DNA of 36,033 nucleotides from the NCBI GenBank assembly GCA_021792405.1, contig JAJYUU010000038.1:1-36033 (forward strand). The letters run 5' to 3'. The DNA comes from Actinomycetes bacterium. Lineage in GTDB: Bacteria; Actinomycetota; Actinomycetes; Streptosporangiales; Streptosporangiaceae. The translations under genes were made by a program, and so were the position numbers. The notes beneath the pieces were generated by a model. That model ran no database searches. It was not told the DNA's origin and saw only the letters and a list, made by a program, of their open reading frames with translations. Positions 1-8,169 of this stretch are shown here, one piece after another; positions within the stretch are counted from its first letter, which is position 1; each line of letters begins with the position of its first letter.

Positions 1-207
1 GCTCCCGCCGAACCCGGCGCGACCACCGGGCCGTTGTCATGCCCGCACGCCAGGCCGGACAGCTTCAAGATCGTCTGCCCGATTGTGGATAACGGCTGAC
101 GCTTTACTCGTTGATTCGGGTCTGAGGTCGCCCGGCCGGAGTGCGCGGCAGCAGCAGTCCGTCTCGGCGCCTTCATCCGGGACGCCGTCTCCGGCCCGGA
201 CAGCGCG

Positions 208-1158
208 ATGGTGACTGAGCATCTGAGCCAGTGCGACGATTGCCGCGCCGTCTTCGCCGAGCTGTCGGACGTCAGCATGCCGCTGCGCGCTGTGGTCGCC
301 CCGGTATTCCTAGGTGATTCCGCCGGCTATTACCTCTCAGGGAGCGCCGGTGCCCGTACCGAAGTCGTGCCCGTCCCGCTGGCGGCGGTAGCTGGGGTTG
401 CGGCCGCGCGCACAGCCGGGCGTAGCGGAACTGTCCGGCACAGCGGGCGGCAGCTCCGCTGGATCGCCGCGGGAGGCATTACGGCGATCGCAGCCGGAGC
501 AGTCGTCTTCGCCTTCTCTCTCGCCGGAAACAGCACGCCCGTCACGGCGGGAGGCGAGTCACAGGCTGAGACATCGCCGACTACGGCGGCGACATTCGCG
601 CAGCCGTCTGCGGCCGGTGCCCGGTCAGCTTCGGGCCGGGTCGTAGTTCCGGTTTCCGCGAGCCGCGGACACAGCACGCCCGCCATCTCGCCGAGCAGTC
701 CGCAAAGATCACCGGACAGGCCGGGCCGGCGGCCGGGAGGGTCAACGTCGCCGACGCCTAGCCCGACCCCGTCCACTGCCCTGGTCCGGCTCGCAGCCAG
801 TGTCGATGTCTACAGTGGCCACCACTGGCAGGGCGCCACGGTGGTGTTCCAGGTCAGCGACACCGGATCGGGGAAGACCGGGACGCTCACCGTTTTGGTG
901 GTGCTGCCACCCGGCAGCGGGCTCATCAGCTGGGGGCATGGCCACGGGCATGACGGCAATCACGGCGGCTGGTCGTGCCGGGCAACTTCATCCGGAGCGT
1001 CCTGCTCCCGCAACCCCATCCAGGCTGGCAGTCAGTCACAGGGGACGATCCTCATCGGTATCGGCGGGCCCTCGGCGTGCGGCCGGCCAGTCTCGGTCAC
1101 CGCGACCTCCGGATCGGCAACGGCCAGGGCTCAGTCCGCCCAAGTCCTCGCGTGCTAG
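208..1158 (+). CDS. Sigma/anti-sigma zinc-finger tail with extracytoplasmic domain (probably N-terminally incomplete)
   Basis: The first residues carry an H-x3-C-x2-C motif (HLSQCDDC), the zinc-binding signature of anti-sigma factors and of actinobacterial sigma factors with a C-terminal zf-HC2 domain. The text that follows (AELSDV...LRAVVAP) is typical of the latter. One membrane helix lies at about residues 86-110, then a Ser/Thr/Pro-rich linker to about 190, then a C-terminal domain rich in beta-prone residues that should lie outside the cell. The reading frame stays open upstream to a stop near 111 with more family-like sequence (RLGAFIRDAV) but without a convincing start or the sigma-2/sigma-4 domains. 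The gene is therefore either a remnant or joined to lost sequence. If functional it would tether or sense for an ECF sigma factor. Start is uncertain; bases 1-207 show nothing else I can name. Confidence 0.6.
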   Translation: MVTEHLSQCDDCRAVFAELSDVSMPLRAVVAPVFLGDSAGYYLSGSAGARTEVVPVPLAAVAGVAAARTAGRSGTVRHSGRQLRWIAAGGITAIAAGAVVFAFSLAGNSTPVTAGGESQAETSPTTAATFAQPSAAGARSASGRVVVPVSASRGHSTPAISPSSPQRSPDRPGRRPGGSTSPTPSPTPSTALVRLAASVDVYSGHHWQGATVVFQVSDTGSGKTGTLTVLVVLPPGSGLISWGHGHGHDGNHGGWSCRATSSGASCSRNPIQAGSQSQGTILIGIGGPSACGRPVSVTATSGSATARAQSAQVLAC

Positions 1159-1182
1159 CCGACCGGTGCTAGCCGGGCGATG

Positions 1183-1357
1183 CCGCGGCGCCGCGGTCTG
1201 TTCGCCGGGCTTTCCCCGTTCCCCTGCCGCACGCCGCCGGCAACCGCCGGAGAGTAGACTGCGCGGCACTACATCGCGTGCCGGCGACCTACGATATGCC
1301 TGATATCGGATACCTTGCTACCAGATAAGGCACGTCAGCTCGCTGGCTCGAGCCAGC
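1183..1357. repeat. GC-rich palindromes in the gap after the sigma-tail gene
   Basis: The 283-base gap 1159-1441 holds a perfect 14-base palindrome at 1183-1196 (CCGCGGCGCCGCGG) and a perfect 16-base palindrome at 1342-1357 (GCTGGCTCGAGCCAGC). Neither is followed by a T-run, so they could be weak hairpin terminators or protein sites. No gene is seen in the gap. Confidence 0.4.
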
Positions 1358-1441
1358 AGCTCCGCCGACGGCCAGTCGGCACCGAGCGCGGCAAGTGCGC
1401 ACATATTTCTACCAAAATGTGATGATCCTAGGAGGAATCAG

Positions 1442-1687
1442 GTGAGTCAATCGACTTCGGCGGCTGCGCCAGGCCGGTCGTCTAACCGAGCGCTGGCAAT
1501 AGTGCTCGGGATTCTCGGAGTGCTGGCCATCATCCTGGGCGCGCTCTACGTTGCCGGGGCGCTGAACTCGGTGCACTTCCTGGTCGGTTCGGTACACCAC
1601 GGCTCACATATCGTTCGGGCCGGTGTCTCCTTCGTGGCCGGCGTCGTGCTGCTCATCCTGGCCTGGGCAGCGAGCCGCTCCCGCTGA
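1442..1687 (+). CDS. Small two-helix membrane protein
   Basis: An 81-residue protein starting with GTG, placed 6 bases after a strong AGGAGG ribosome site at 1430-1435, which fixes the start. Two hydrophobic segments are visible, about residues 17-40 (ALAIVLGILGVLAIILGALY) and 56-76 (VRAGVSFVAGVVLLILAWAA), joined by a short His-containing loop. The N-terminus is Ser/Ala-rich and the C-terminus ends in Arg/Ser, so both ends are probably cytoplasmic. It resembles the short membrane proteins of unknown function common in actinomycetes; no catalytic motif is seen. It stands alone, convergent with the DUF5715-like gene. Function unknown. Confidence 0.75.
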   Translation: MSQSTSAAAPGRSSNRALAIVLGILGVLAIILGALYVAGALNSVHFLVGSVHHGSHIVRAGVSFVAGVVLLILAWAASRSR

Positions 1688-1716
1688 CCTCACCGCGGGT
1701 TCTGGACCTGCGCAGC

Positions 1717-2727
1717 TCACCCCGAACTGCCCCGGCCACCGGGGAGCAGGCGCAGCGCACGGCCGGCTCCGGGCCGCACGCAAATGTGCCATGCCTGACC
1801 CTCGTCGATGACATTGAGTTCGCCAGCGTGCTGCCTCTCCAGTAGCACTCGCTGCAGCGCCTCGTCGGCGCCGAATTGCCGGAGCCAGGTCATCTCGATG
1901 TCTGCCGCGTAGCCGACGCAGTGCGCGCTCGGCAGCAGCGCCGCGTAACCGAGATCGCGCAGGTGACGCTGATGCGCGACGCTGCGAGCAAGGCTGGTCA
2001 CCCATAGCGGCGGCGACCCCGGCGGCGCGAGGGACGTGAAATCGGCGGCGATCTGGTTCAGCACCACGATCAGCTCCGGCCGGGCGCAGGGGAACAGCAG
2101 GCCCGCCGTCTCCGGTACCCGGCCGGGTGCGGCCGTCCGCTCGGCTAGCCGTGCCGCCCTGGCCAGCAGCGTCGACGCCTGGCGGCGGTACCGGAACAAC
2201 AGCAGGCCGTCACGCCGCAACCCGTCGAGGTCGAGCAGGTCAGCCGAATCGCGCACGTCGGCATCGGACTCGTACGGAGCCAGGTGGCCCCACCAGAGCG
2301 TTTCTATCTGGGCGAGCAGCGTGATGCGTATCATCGCGGCGAGATTCGCAGCCGAACTGTGCGCGATGTCCTGGCACGACCTCACCTCGCGCAGCACCCG
2401 CCGCACCACGGCGCCCTCGCCTTCGGGGGTCGCCGACAGCACCATTGCGAACTCCGGCCCGGACAGGCGCCGGGTCAGTATCCGCTCAGCCGCCGCCGCT
2501 TTGGGGCACTCCCCGTCAGGACCCGCTAATTCCGCGAGCACATCGGCGACAGCCTCACGATAAGCAGCCAGATCCGCAAGCCGCCGTATCTCGCCCGCGG
2601 TCAGATCGCCTGCCCTGATGTCGCTGAGCAACCAGCCTGCCACAAGAACCCCCATGCTCCAGCGCAGCCCCATACGCTGAGAACAGAGAGTAACAGATTC
2701 ACAACGTAGCGTGATGCGATGTGGCAA
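1717..2727 (-). CDS. DUF5715/M15-peptidase-like protein
   Basis: The C-terminal third contains SAHCVGYAADI, matching the S-x-H-x2-G-x-A-x-D zinc-ligand motif of M15 D-Ala-D-Ala carboxypeptidases and the related DUF5715 family, and about 45 residues later a WH pair (QAWHICV) that supplies the second histidine in that family. The usual Glu just before WH is replaced (GQAWH), so catalysis is uncertain. The N-terminal two thirds are helical without a recognised domain. The longest frame begins at 2727 but the first 18 residues look non-coding. The ATG at 2653-2655, preceded by GGAG, or the one at 2671-2673 are plausible true starts. No clear signal peptide. Murein-related activity is inferred from the motif only. 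Confidence 0.65.
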   Translation of the reverse strand: MPHRITLRCESVTLCSQRMGLRWSMGVLVAGWLLSDIRAGDLTAGEIRRLADLAAYREAVADVLAELAGPDGECPKAAAAERILTRRLSGPEFAMVLSATPEGEGAVVRRVLREVRSCQDIAHSSAANLAAMIRITLLAQIETLWWGHLAPYESDADVRDSADLLDLDGLRRDGLLLFRYRRQASTLLARAARLAERTAAPGRVPETAGLLFPCARPELIVVLNQIAADFTSLAPPGSPPLWVTSLARSVAHQRHLRDLGYAALLPSAHCVGYAADIEMTWLRQFGADEALQRVLLERQHAGELNVIDEGQAWHICVRPGAGRALRLLPGGRGSSG

Positions 2728-2874
2728 ATCGCGCCGGTGGCGTCACGGCGCGACTCCGAACGTGAGTATGTCGCCGCGAATCCCGAGATGGCGCGCGGCG
2801 CGTGGGAATTAACAGAACAACAGGAGGCCGCCGGGCACACCGAGCAGGACAACTAGGAAATACGGGGCAAGTCA

Positions 2875-3339
2875 ATGCACGACGACATGAGGGTGTCGGA
2901 CGCCGAACGAGAGCAGGTCGCAGAGCGGCTGCGTGAGCACTTCGCAGTGGGCCGGCTCACTTCCGAGGAACTTGACCAGCGGGTAACGGCGGCGCTGAGT
3001 GCCAAGACGGTGCGAGACCTGCGCGCGATCATGGCCGATCTGCCTGAGCCCGCTCCGGCCGGGCGGCAGGCGTGGCGGGAGTCACCGTACTTGGCAGCAC
3101 GCCCGATGTACGCTTACCGGCGCGGACCGGGCGTTCTGCCACTGGTGCTGATTGTGCTGCTAGCAGTGATCGTGCTGCCAAGCGCCGGGGTCTTCTTCGT
3201 GGCGTTCCTCAAGCTCATCTTGCTGTTCTGGCTGGTGGCCTGCGTCGCGGGAGTCTTCACGGCGGTTCGGTACCGGCGGCGCGCACGGCGCTCCTGGCAG
3301 TCCCGCCGGCGCAACTGGCACTACGACGACCATCGCTAG
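2875..3339 (+). CDS. DUF1707 (SHOCT-like) membrane protein
   Basis: Residues 1-60 form a DUF1707 domain: MRVSDAERE, then LREHFAVGRLTSEELDQRV, then LRAIMADLP, the usual order of this short helical domain of actinobacterial membrane-associated proteins. It is followed by a linker and a strongly hydrophobic region at about residues 84-125 that makes two membrane helices, then a basic Arg-rich tail facing the cytoplasm. 154 residues is normal for the family. The function is unknown; the domain probably mediates protein contacts at the membrane. It diverges from the DUF5715-like gene across about 150 bases. Its stop codon lies inside a palindrome shared with the convergent downstream gene. Confidence 0.85.
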   Translation: MHDDMRVSDAEREQVAERLREHFAVGRLTSEELDQRVTAALSAKTVRDLRAIMADLPEPAPAGRQAWRESPYLAARPMYAYRRGPGVLPLVLIVLLAVIVLPSAGVFFVAFLKLILLFWLVACVAGVFTAVRYRRRARRSWQSRRRNWHYDDHR

Positions 3340-3358
3340 CCCGGCCAGGCCGGGCTAG
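3336..3358. terminator. Perfect palindrome containing both convergent stop codons
   Basis: An 11-base arm (CTAGCCCGGCC), one central A, and its exact complement (GGCCGGGCTAG). The TAG stop of the plus-strand DUF1707 gene lies in the left arm and the TAG of the minus-strand Rv1733c-like gene in the right arm. It is a likely bidirectional hairpin terminator, though it has no T-tract. Confidence 0.6.
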
Positions 3359-3951
3359 CTGCGGCCATTCCAGCGCGGACCGACTGTCAGCCACGCGCGC
3401 TCCCAGCGTGCCAGTCTTCGCCGGTCCAGCGCGCGACGGATCAGCCACGTCAGGCCGGCCAGCAGCGCGGCCAGGGCCGCAAGGCCGACGGCGATGGCGG
3501 TATCGGCAAACCCGGCGACCTGGCTAGCCGACAGCGGCGGTACCTGGACGGCTCCGGCGTGGTTGAGCCACACCGTATGCGTGCTGCCAGCTGGTGAGTC
3601 AGCCGGAACCGGCACCGCGCCAGTCTCCTGGCGGCCGCCGATGCTCCAGCGGGCCGCTGTCCAGACCAGCCAGGTGTTCGCACCTGCATCGGGCTCCGCA
3701 GGTCCCGGAGCCGCCCGCACGAGCACCGCCCTGACCGGATGCCACGACTGCTCGGCGCGCAGAGCGGCCACATCGCCGGCCCGGACCCATGCGCTCGTCG
3801 CGATAGCGATGACCGGGCACAAGACCAGGAACATGACGATCACCGCTGGCGTGAGCCAGGCCTCGATCTTGTCTGCGGGCCGGCGCAGCGGGTTACCGTC
3901 CACGCCGAGCCGGCGGAAAAGCTTCACCCACTTCGACGTGGTTGCCATCAT
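3355..3951 (-). CDS. Rv1733c family two-helix membrane protein
   Basis: A 198-residue protein whose N-terminus (RRLGVDGNPLRRPADKIEAWLT) is the hallmark of the Rv1733c family, which in mycobacteria is a dormancy-associated membrane antigen of unknown function. One membrane helix follows at about 33-53. A loop of about 95 residues contains the family's W-x-A...VPVPADSPAG stretch. A second helix lies at about 148-170, followed by a basic tail. The start at 3949-3951 is chosen because GGAG stands 5 bases upstream and because a longer start would run into the WD40 gene; the adjacent ATG at 3946-3948 is also possible. It lies 86 bases after the WD40 gene on the same strand and could be co-transcribed with it. 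Confidence 0.85.
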   Translation of the reverse strand: MMATTSKWVKLFRRLGVDGNPLRRPADKIEAWLTPAVIVMFLVLCPVIAIATSAWVRAGDVAALRAEQSWHPVRAVLVRAAPGPAEPDAGANTWLVWTAARWSIGGRQETGAVPVPADSPAGSTHTVWLNHAGAVQVPPLSASQVAGFADTAIAVGLAALAALLAGLTWLIRRALDRRRLARWERAWLTVGPRWNGRS

Positions 3952-4037
3952 GGCCGCTCCATCGGCACCCGGCTGCGCCGACGCAGCCCGGGGTTCCACT
4001 CGGATTGTCTCCCCGCTGCCCGGTTGTCCGCCACCTG

Positions 4038-7000
4038 TCAGCGTGAGCACGGCACACGGTAAGGCAGGCCAGGCACGTAGGTCGCCCATTCTTGCCTGGT
4101 GAGCGGCTGGCCAGCAGCGGCGCAGACAGCTGACATGGCGGCCGCTGGGCTGGTGTCCCACAGCCGGACCGTGCCGTCGGCGCTCGCGGCGGCCAGCAGG
4201 TCACCTTCGGGCGCGAACGCGACAGAGTACACATGCCCTTGCGGCCCGGTAAGGGTGGCCAACAGCGCTGGATCGGCGGGCCGCGCAAGATTCCACAGCC
4301 AGACTGTGCCGTCGGTGACCGCCGCAGCGAGCATCTTCCCGTCCGGGCTGAACGCCACACCGTAGACATAGCCAGTCGGCCCCGTCAGCGGCGGGCCCAC
4401 TCGCACCGGGCGGCTGACGTCGGTGACGTTCCATAGCCGCACTGTCTTGTCGGCGCTGCCGACCGCGAGCAGCCGGCCGTCAGGGTTGAACGCCACCGAG
4501 ATGGCGTAGCTTGACGGGCCGGCCAGCGGCCGGCCGAGCAGTACCGGGTGCGCGAGGTCAGCGACATTCCACAACCGGGTGAGGCCGTCAGCACTCGCCG
4601 CCGCCGCCGTCTTGCCGTCAGGCGCGAACGCGACGCCGAACAGGTAGCTGCCGGCATCGTGCTCGGTCGCGAGCAATTGCGGATGCGCGGGATCGCGCAC
4701 CGACCAGAGCCGCAGCGTGCCGTCGTCGCCGCCGGTGGCGGCAACCTGGCCATCGGGACTGAACGCCACTGTCTCGGTCATGCCGGATGCCGAGGCCCGC
4801 ACCGGCGACCCGAGCGGCGTGAGGGTTCCCGTCGCGCGCCATAGCTGGAACATGCCGTCCGCATAGGCGGTCGCCAGGATGCCTCCGCGCGGCGCGAACG
4901 CGACCGCGTTCACAAAGGTGCCCGGGACAGCCCGTTCCGCAAGCTGCTGACGGCTGCCGGCGCTCCACAACTGCAGGCTGTCCTGACTGCTGACCGCCAG
5001 CATCCTGCCGTCCGGGCTGAACGCCGCGTCGTACGCCGGGCTACCGGTGAGCAGCACCGGAGTGGGCAGCTTCCAGATCGCGACGGTCCCGTCAGCGTCA
5101 CCGGCCGCCAGCAGGCCGCCGCCATCCCAGGCAAGCGAGGTGACCGGCTGCGGGTGCGGCAACTCAGCGATCAGCGAACGGCGGGCCAGGTTCCACACCA
5201 GCACGCTGGCATCGCTGCTGCCGGCTGCGAGCTCGGAGCCGTCCGGGCTGAACGCGACCGCGTTCACCCAGTCGGTGGCGCCCGTCAGGCTGCCGTCGGG
5301 CACCACCGCGGGGCCAGCTGGCCGTCCGTTCCGGCCGGACCTCGCTGGCATCAGCTTCCACAGCCAGACCCGGTCATCCTGGCTGGCTGCGGCGAGCAGT
5401 CTGCCATCCGGACTGAACGCCACTGCCGTGACGATGTCGCGGGGGCCGGTCAGCGGCTTGCCAAGTGCCACCGGGCGGGCCGGGTTGGCGATGTCCCACA
5501 GTCGCACTGTCTTGTCCGCGCTCCCGGCAGCAAGGACTGTGCCGCCCGGCGCGAACGCGACTGACTGGACGTAGCCAGAAAATCCGGTCAACGGCACGCC
5601 GAGAGGCTCCGGGCGGGCCGGGTCGCTGACATCCCACAGCCGTACCGTGTCGTCGGCGCTGCCGGCCGCGAGCGTCTTGCCGTCCGGGCTGAACGCGACC
5701 GAGTAGACGGTGTTGGCCGGCCCGGCCAGCGGCTTTCCGAGCCTGACCGGGTGATCGGGTGAGCTGACGTTCCAGAGCGAGATGGTGCGCCCGGCACCCG
5801 CTGCCGCCAGGATCGTGCCGTCCGGGCTGAACGCGACCGTGTAGAGCGGCTCGCTGCTGCGCTTCACCAGCGGGCCCCCGACCGGCACTGGATGGCCGGG
5901 CGCAGCAACGTCCCACAGCCGGAGCGACCCGTCAGCGGCCGCAACGGCTAGCAGCTTGCGGTCCGGGCTCAGGCTGACTGACTCGACCACGCCCGAGGAG
6001 TCCAGAATCCGGGCAGCCGACGGTGAGCCAGCTGCCGCCAGCAAGCTCGCCGTCCCCTGAGGGGTATGGGCGATCTCATAGGAGACCACGCCCAGCTGCG
6101 CCGCTAACGGCGGGTCCTGGCTACGTACCTGGCTGGCCTCGACAGCAACCTCACGCGAGTCGGCCGAGTCGCGTGCGGCGCTGGCCTCCTCCCGTTGCTG
6201 GAATGCGTAGCCCGCCAGCCCGAAGACCACCACGACTAGTACGGCCAGCGCAGCCACCAGCCGTTGCAACCTCCGGGTACGGCGGCGTACCCCGAATTCG
6301 CGAGCCTGCTCGGCGGCGACCGAGGCGCTGACGAACTCACGGGCCAGGGCTCCCAGCGACGCTCGCCTGGCTTCGCCGGCGATCCACTCGCCGGCGATTG
6401 CGAGCTGGGATCCGCGCCACAACGCGGCAGCTTCCCGCCCGGCTTCCTGCCAGTTCCGTGCGGCCTCGATGATCCGCCGCCGGGTCCGGAGGTCGGCTTC
6501 GCTGGCGTCGATCCACGACCGCAGCCGGGGCCACGCGGTGAGCAGCGCGTCGTGCGTTATCTGCGCCACGTGCGCATCCACAGTGATCAGCCGCTCGGCG
6601 ACAAACCTGTCCATGACCTGCTCGACGTCGGCGCCATCGGTCCAGGCTCGCAACTCGCTCAGCGTCACGACGGCCCGAGCCGGCGGGGCATCACCGGCGA
6701 CATGCACGAGAGAAAGGAACAGGCGCTGCGCGAGTTCTTGCTGCGCCTCCGGCAGCGCGCCGTAAGCTCGCTCAGCGGTCCGGACGACGGCCTGTCTGAT
6801 GCCACCGCCGGCCAGGTAGTCGGCGATGGTCAGCGTGGCGCCATGGCTGTGCTCCCAGGTGGCGAGCATGGCGTGGGAGAGCAGCGGCAGCGCTCCCGGC
6901 TCATGTGCCACGGCCACCTCGGGCGCCACGGCCGACCCGGACCCGCTCGATCGGCCGGTCGAAGTGCCGGCCGGAGCGTCCGGCGGAGCGAGGTCCTGTA

Positions 7001-7922
7001 GCAGCAGTTCGACCAGCCCATTCTCCACGTCAAGGCTGGCCAGCCGGGCCGGCCCGGTGATGGCAAGCCGGACCTGCTCGGCCGTCATCGGTCCGACAAC
7101 GACCCGCCTGGACTGCAGTGCGCGAGCGAGGCCCGGGTATCGCAGCGCCTGCGAGTAGAAGTCGGCGCGCAGCGCGAGTATCACCCGGAACGTGCTGGCC
7201 AGGTCGCAGACCGAAGCGACGAAGTCGCTTCGGTCTGCCTCGTCCACCGGCGACGTGAAGATCGCCTCGAACTGGTCGAGGATGACCGTCTGCCCGGTGC
7301 CAGGACCGGTGGCCGCGAGCTCGGCAAGCTGTGCCCGTAGCGCCGCGAGGGGCGTGGCAGTCGGATCGAGTAGCACCCAGGGCGTCGCCAGGCGCGCGAT
7401 CAGGCCAGCCCGCAACAGCGAGGACTTACCCGCGCCAGATGGCCCGACGATGATCAGCGGCATGGCCCCTGCGGCCGCCGGTCCGTCAGTGCCCTGGCCA
7501 GCGTCCCCGGCGGCCATCTCCGCGAGCCGGTCAGCAAGTTCGTCACGGCCGAAGAACCACCGCGCATCCTCCGGCTCGAAACTGGCGAGGCCACGGTACG
7601 GCGCGTCACGGGAGACCTTGCGGCCCGGAGCGCGCTTGGCGCGCATGGCGTCCGTCCAGCGCGCCAGCCGTCCAGGATCGGTCTCGCCGCACGCACGCAG
7701 GATCTTGAGCAGCTGTTCCGGCTGGCTGCTGACAGGCAGATGACGGCCGGCAAAGTAGTCGCCGGTCGTGCTGATCGGCAGCCCGGCCGCTCGCGCGACC
7801 TGCCGAACGGTCAGCCCGGCTGCCAGCCTGGTGGCTGTGAGCTCACGACCGAAATCCTGCAGGGTCGCGATCAGGTCCGGATCACCCCGCGCAGTGCGCG
7901 CCTGGTCAAGCTCATGCGTCAC
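4038..7922 (-). CDS. XRE-nSTAND1-transmembrane-WD40 repeat protein
   Basis: A 1294-residue multidomain protein. Residues about 20-80 form an XRE-type helix-turn-helix (LTVRQVARAAGLPISTTGDYFAGR). Residues 109-126 (YRGLASFEPEDARWFFGR) are the entry motif of nSTAND1 P-loop NTPases; Walker A is GPSGAGKSS at 160-168 and Walker B TVILDQFE at 212-219. A single membrane helix lies at 555-574. From about 645 to 1262 there are 14 WD40 units, enough for two seven-bladed propellers. The end (YVPGLPYRVPC) is typical of these proteins. STAND ATPases are signal-driven switches; some nSTAND proteins act in anti-phage defence, others in signalling. With a DNA-binding head and a propeller on the other side of the membrane, it may carry an outside signal to DNA or to a cytoplasmic partner (inference). 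Confidence 0.9.
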   Translation of the reverse strand: MTHELDQARTARGDPDLIATLQDFGRELTATRLAAGLTVRQVARAAGLPISTTGDYFAGRHLPVSSQPEQLLKILRACGETDPGRLARWTDAMRAKRAPGRKVSRDAPYRGLASFEPEDARWFFGRDELADRLAEMAAGDAGQGTDGPAAAGAMPLIIVGPSGAGKSSLLRAGLIARLATPWVLLDPTATPLAALRAQLAELAATGPGTGQTVILDQFEAIFTSPVDEADRSDFVASVCDLASTFRVILALRADFYSQALRYPGLARALQSRRVVVGPMTAEQVRLAITGPARLASLDVENGLVELLLQDLAPPDAPAGTSTGRSSGSGSAVAPEVAVAHEPGALPLLSHAMLATWEHSHGATLTIADYLAGGGIRQAVVRTAERAYGALPEAQQELAQRLFLSLVHVAGDAPPARAVVTLSELRAWTDGADVEQVMDRFVAERLITVDAHVAQITHDALLTAWPRLRSWIDASEADLRTRRRIIEAARNWQEAGREAAALWRGSQLAIAGEWIAGEARRASLGALAREFVSASVAAEQAREFGVRRRTRRLQRLVAALAVLVVVVFGLAGYAFQQREEASAARDSADSREVAVEASQVRSQDPPLAAQLGVVSYEIAHTPQGTASLLAAAGSPSAARILDSSGVVESVSLSPDRKLLAVAAADGSLRLWDVAAPGHPVPVGGPLVKRSSEPLYTVAFSPDGTILAAAGAGRTISLWNVSSPDHPVRLGKPLAGPANTVYSVAFSPDGKTLAAGSADDTVRLWDVSDPARPEPLGVPLTGFSGYVQSVAFAPGGTVLAAGSADKTVRLWDIANPARPVALGKPLTGPRDIVTAVAFSPDGRLLAAASQDDRVWLWKLMPARSGRNGRPAGPAVVPDGSLTGATDWVNAVAFSPDGSELAAGSSDASVLVWNLARRSLIAELPHPQPVTSLAWDGGGLLAAGDADGTVAIWKLPTPVLLTGSPAYDAAFSPDGRMLAVSSQDSLQLWSAGSRQQLAERAVPGTFVNAVAFAPRGGILATAYADGMFQLWRATGTLTPLGSPVRASASGMTETVAFSPDGQVAATGGDDGTLRLWSVRDPAHPQLLATEHDAGSYLFGVAFAPDGKTAAAASADGLTRLWNVADLAHPVLLGRPLAGPSSYAISVAFNPDGRLLAVGSADKTVRLWNVTDVSRPVRVGPPLTGPTGYVYGVAFSPDGKMLAAAVTDGTVWLWNLARPADPALLATLTGPQGHVYSVAFAPEGDLLAAASADGTVRLWDTSPAAAMSAVCAAAGQPLTRQEWATYVPGLPYRVPCSR
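4136..5990 (-). repeat. Array of 14 WD40-coding repeats
   Basis: Fourteen tandem units, each with the core V-x-S-V-A-F-S-P-D-G-x-x-L-A-A and ending L-W or I-W, spaced about 40-50 codons apart. Units 3, 4, 12 and 14 are the most regular. Units 7 and 8 are degenerate (AWDGGG; no GH-like turn). Fourteen is exactly two seven-bladed propellers. Confidence 0.85.
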
Positions 7923-7980
7923 GCCGGTCCCCCAACGTCGGCAACAGCACCGGACAGGCGAGCTAACGCCAAGTCAGCGC

Positions 7981-8003
7981 TGTCCGAAGTTGTCCGGACA
8001 TTA
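7981..8003 (-). promoter_or_regulatory. Candidate operator/-10 region of the XRE-nSTAND1-WD40 gene
   Basis: About 60 bases upstream of the start is a perfect 10-base palindrome TGTCCGGACA (7991-8000) with an extra half-site TGTCCG ten bases away (7981-7986). On the minus strand a TAATGT -10-like box (8003 to 7998) overlaps the palindrome. This fits autoregulation by the gene's own XRE domain; no clear -35 was found. The remainder of the gap to 8169 shows nothing recognisable. Confidence 0.4.
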
Positions 8004-8169
8004 GCGCAGCCAACGACCCAACAGCAGCGAAATGTCAGCATCGATAGCAGGGGACGCCGCGCGGTCCCGGCGCCGTCAGCGGGGCCGCGCGGCGAGGGGA
8101 TCCCGGCAAGCTGGAGGGCCCGTACCAAGCTGGCGGCGCGGCAGGCCGGCGGATTGCCCGCCTCGTGCG

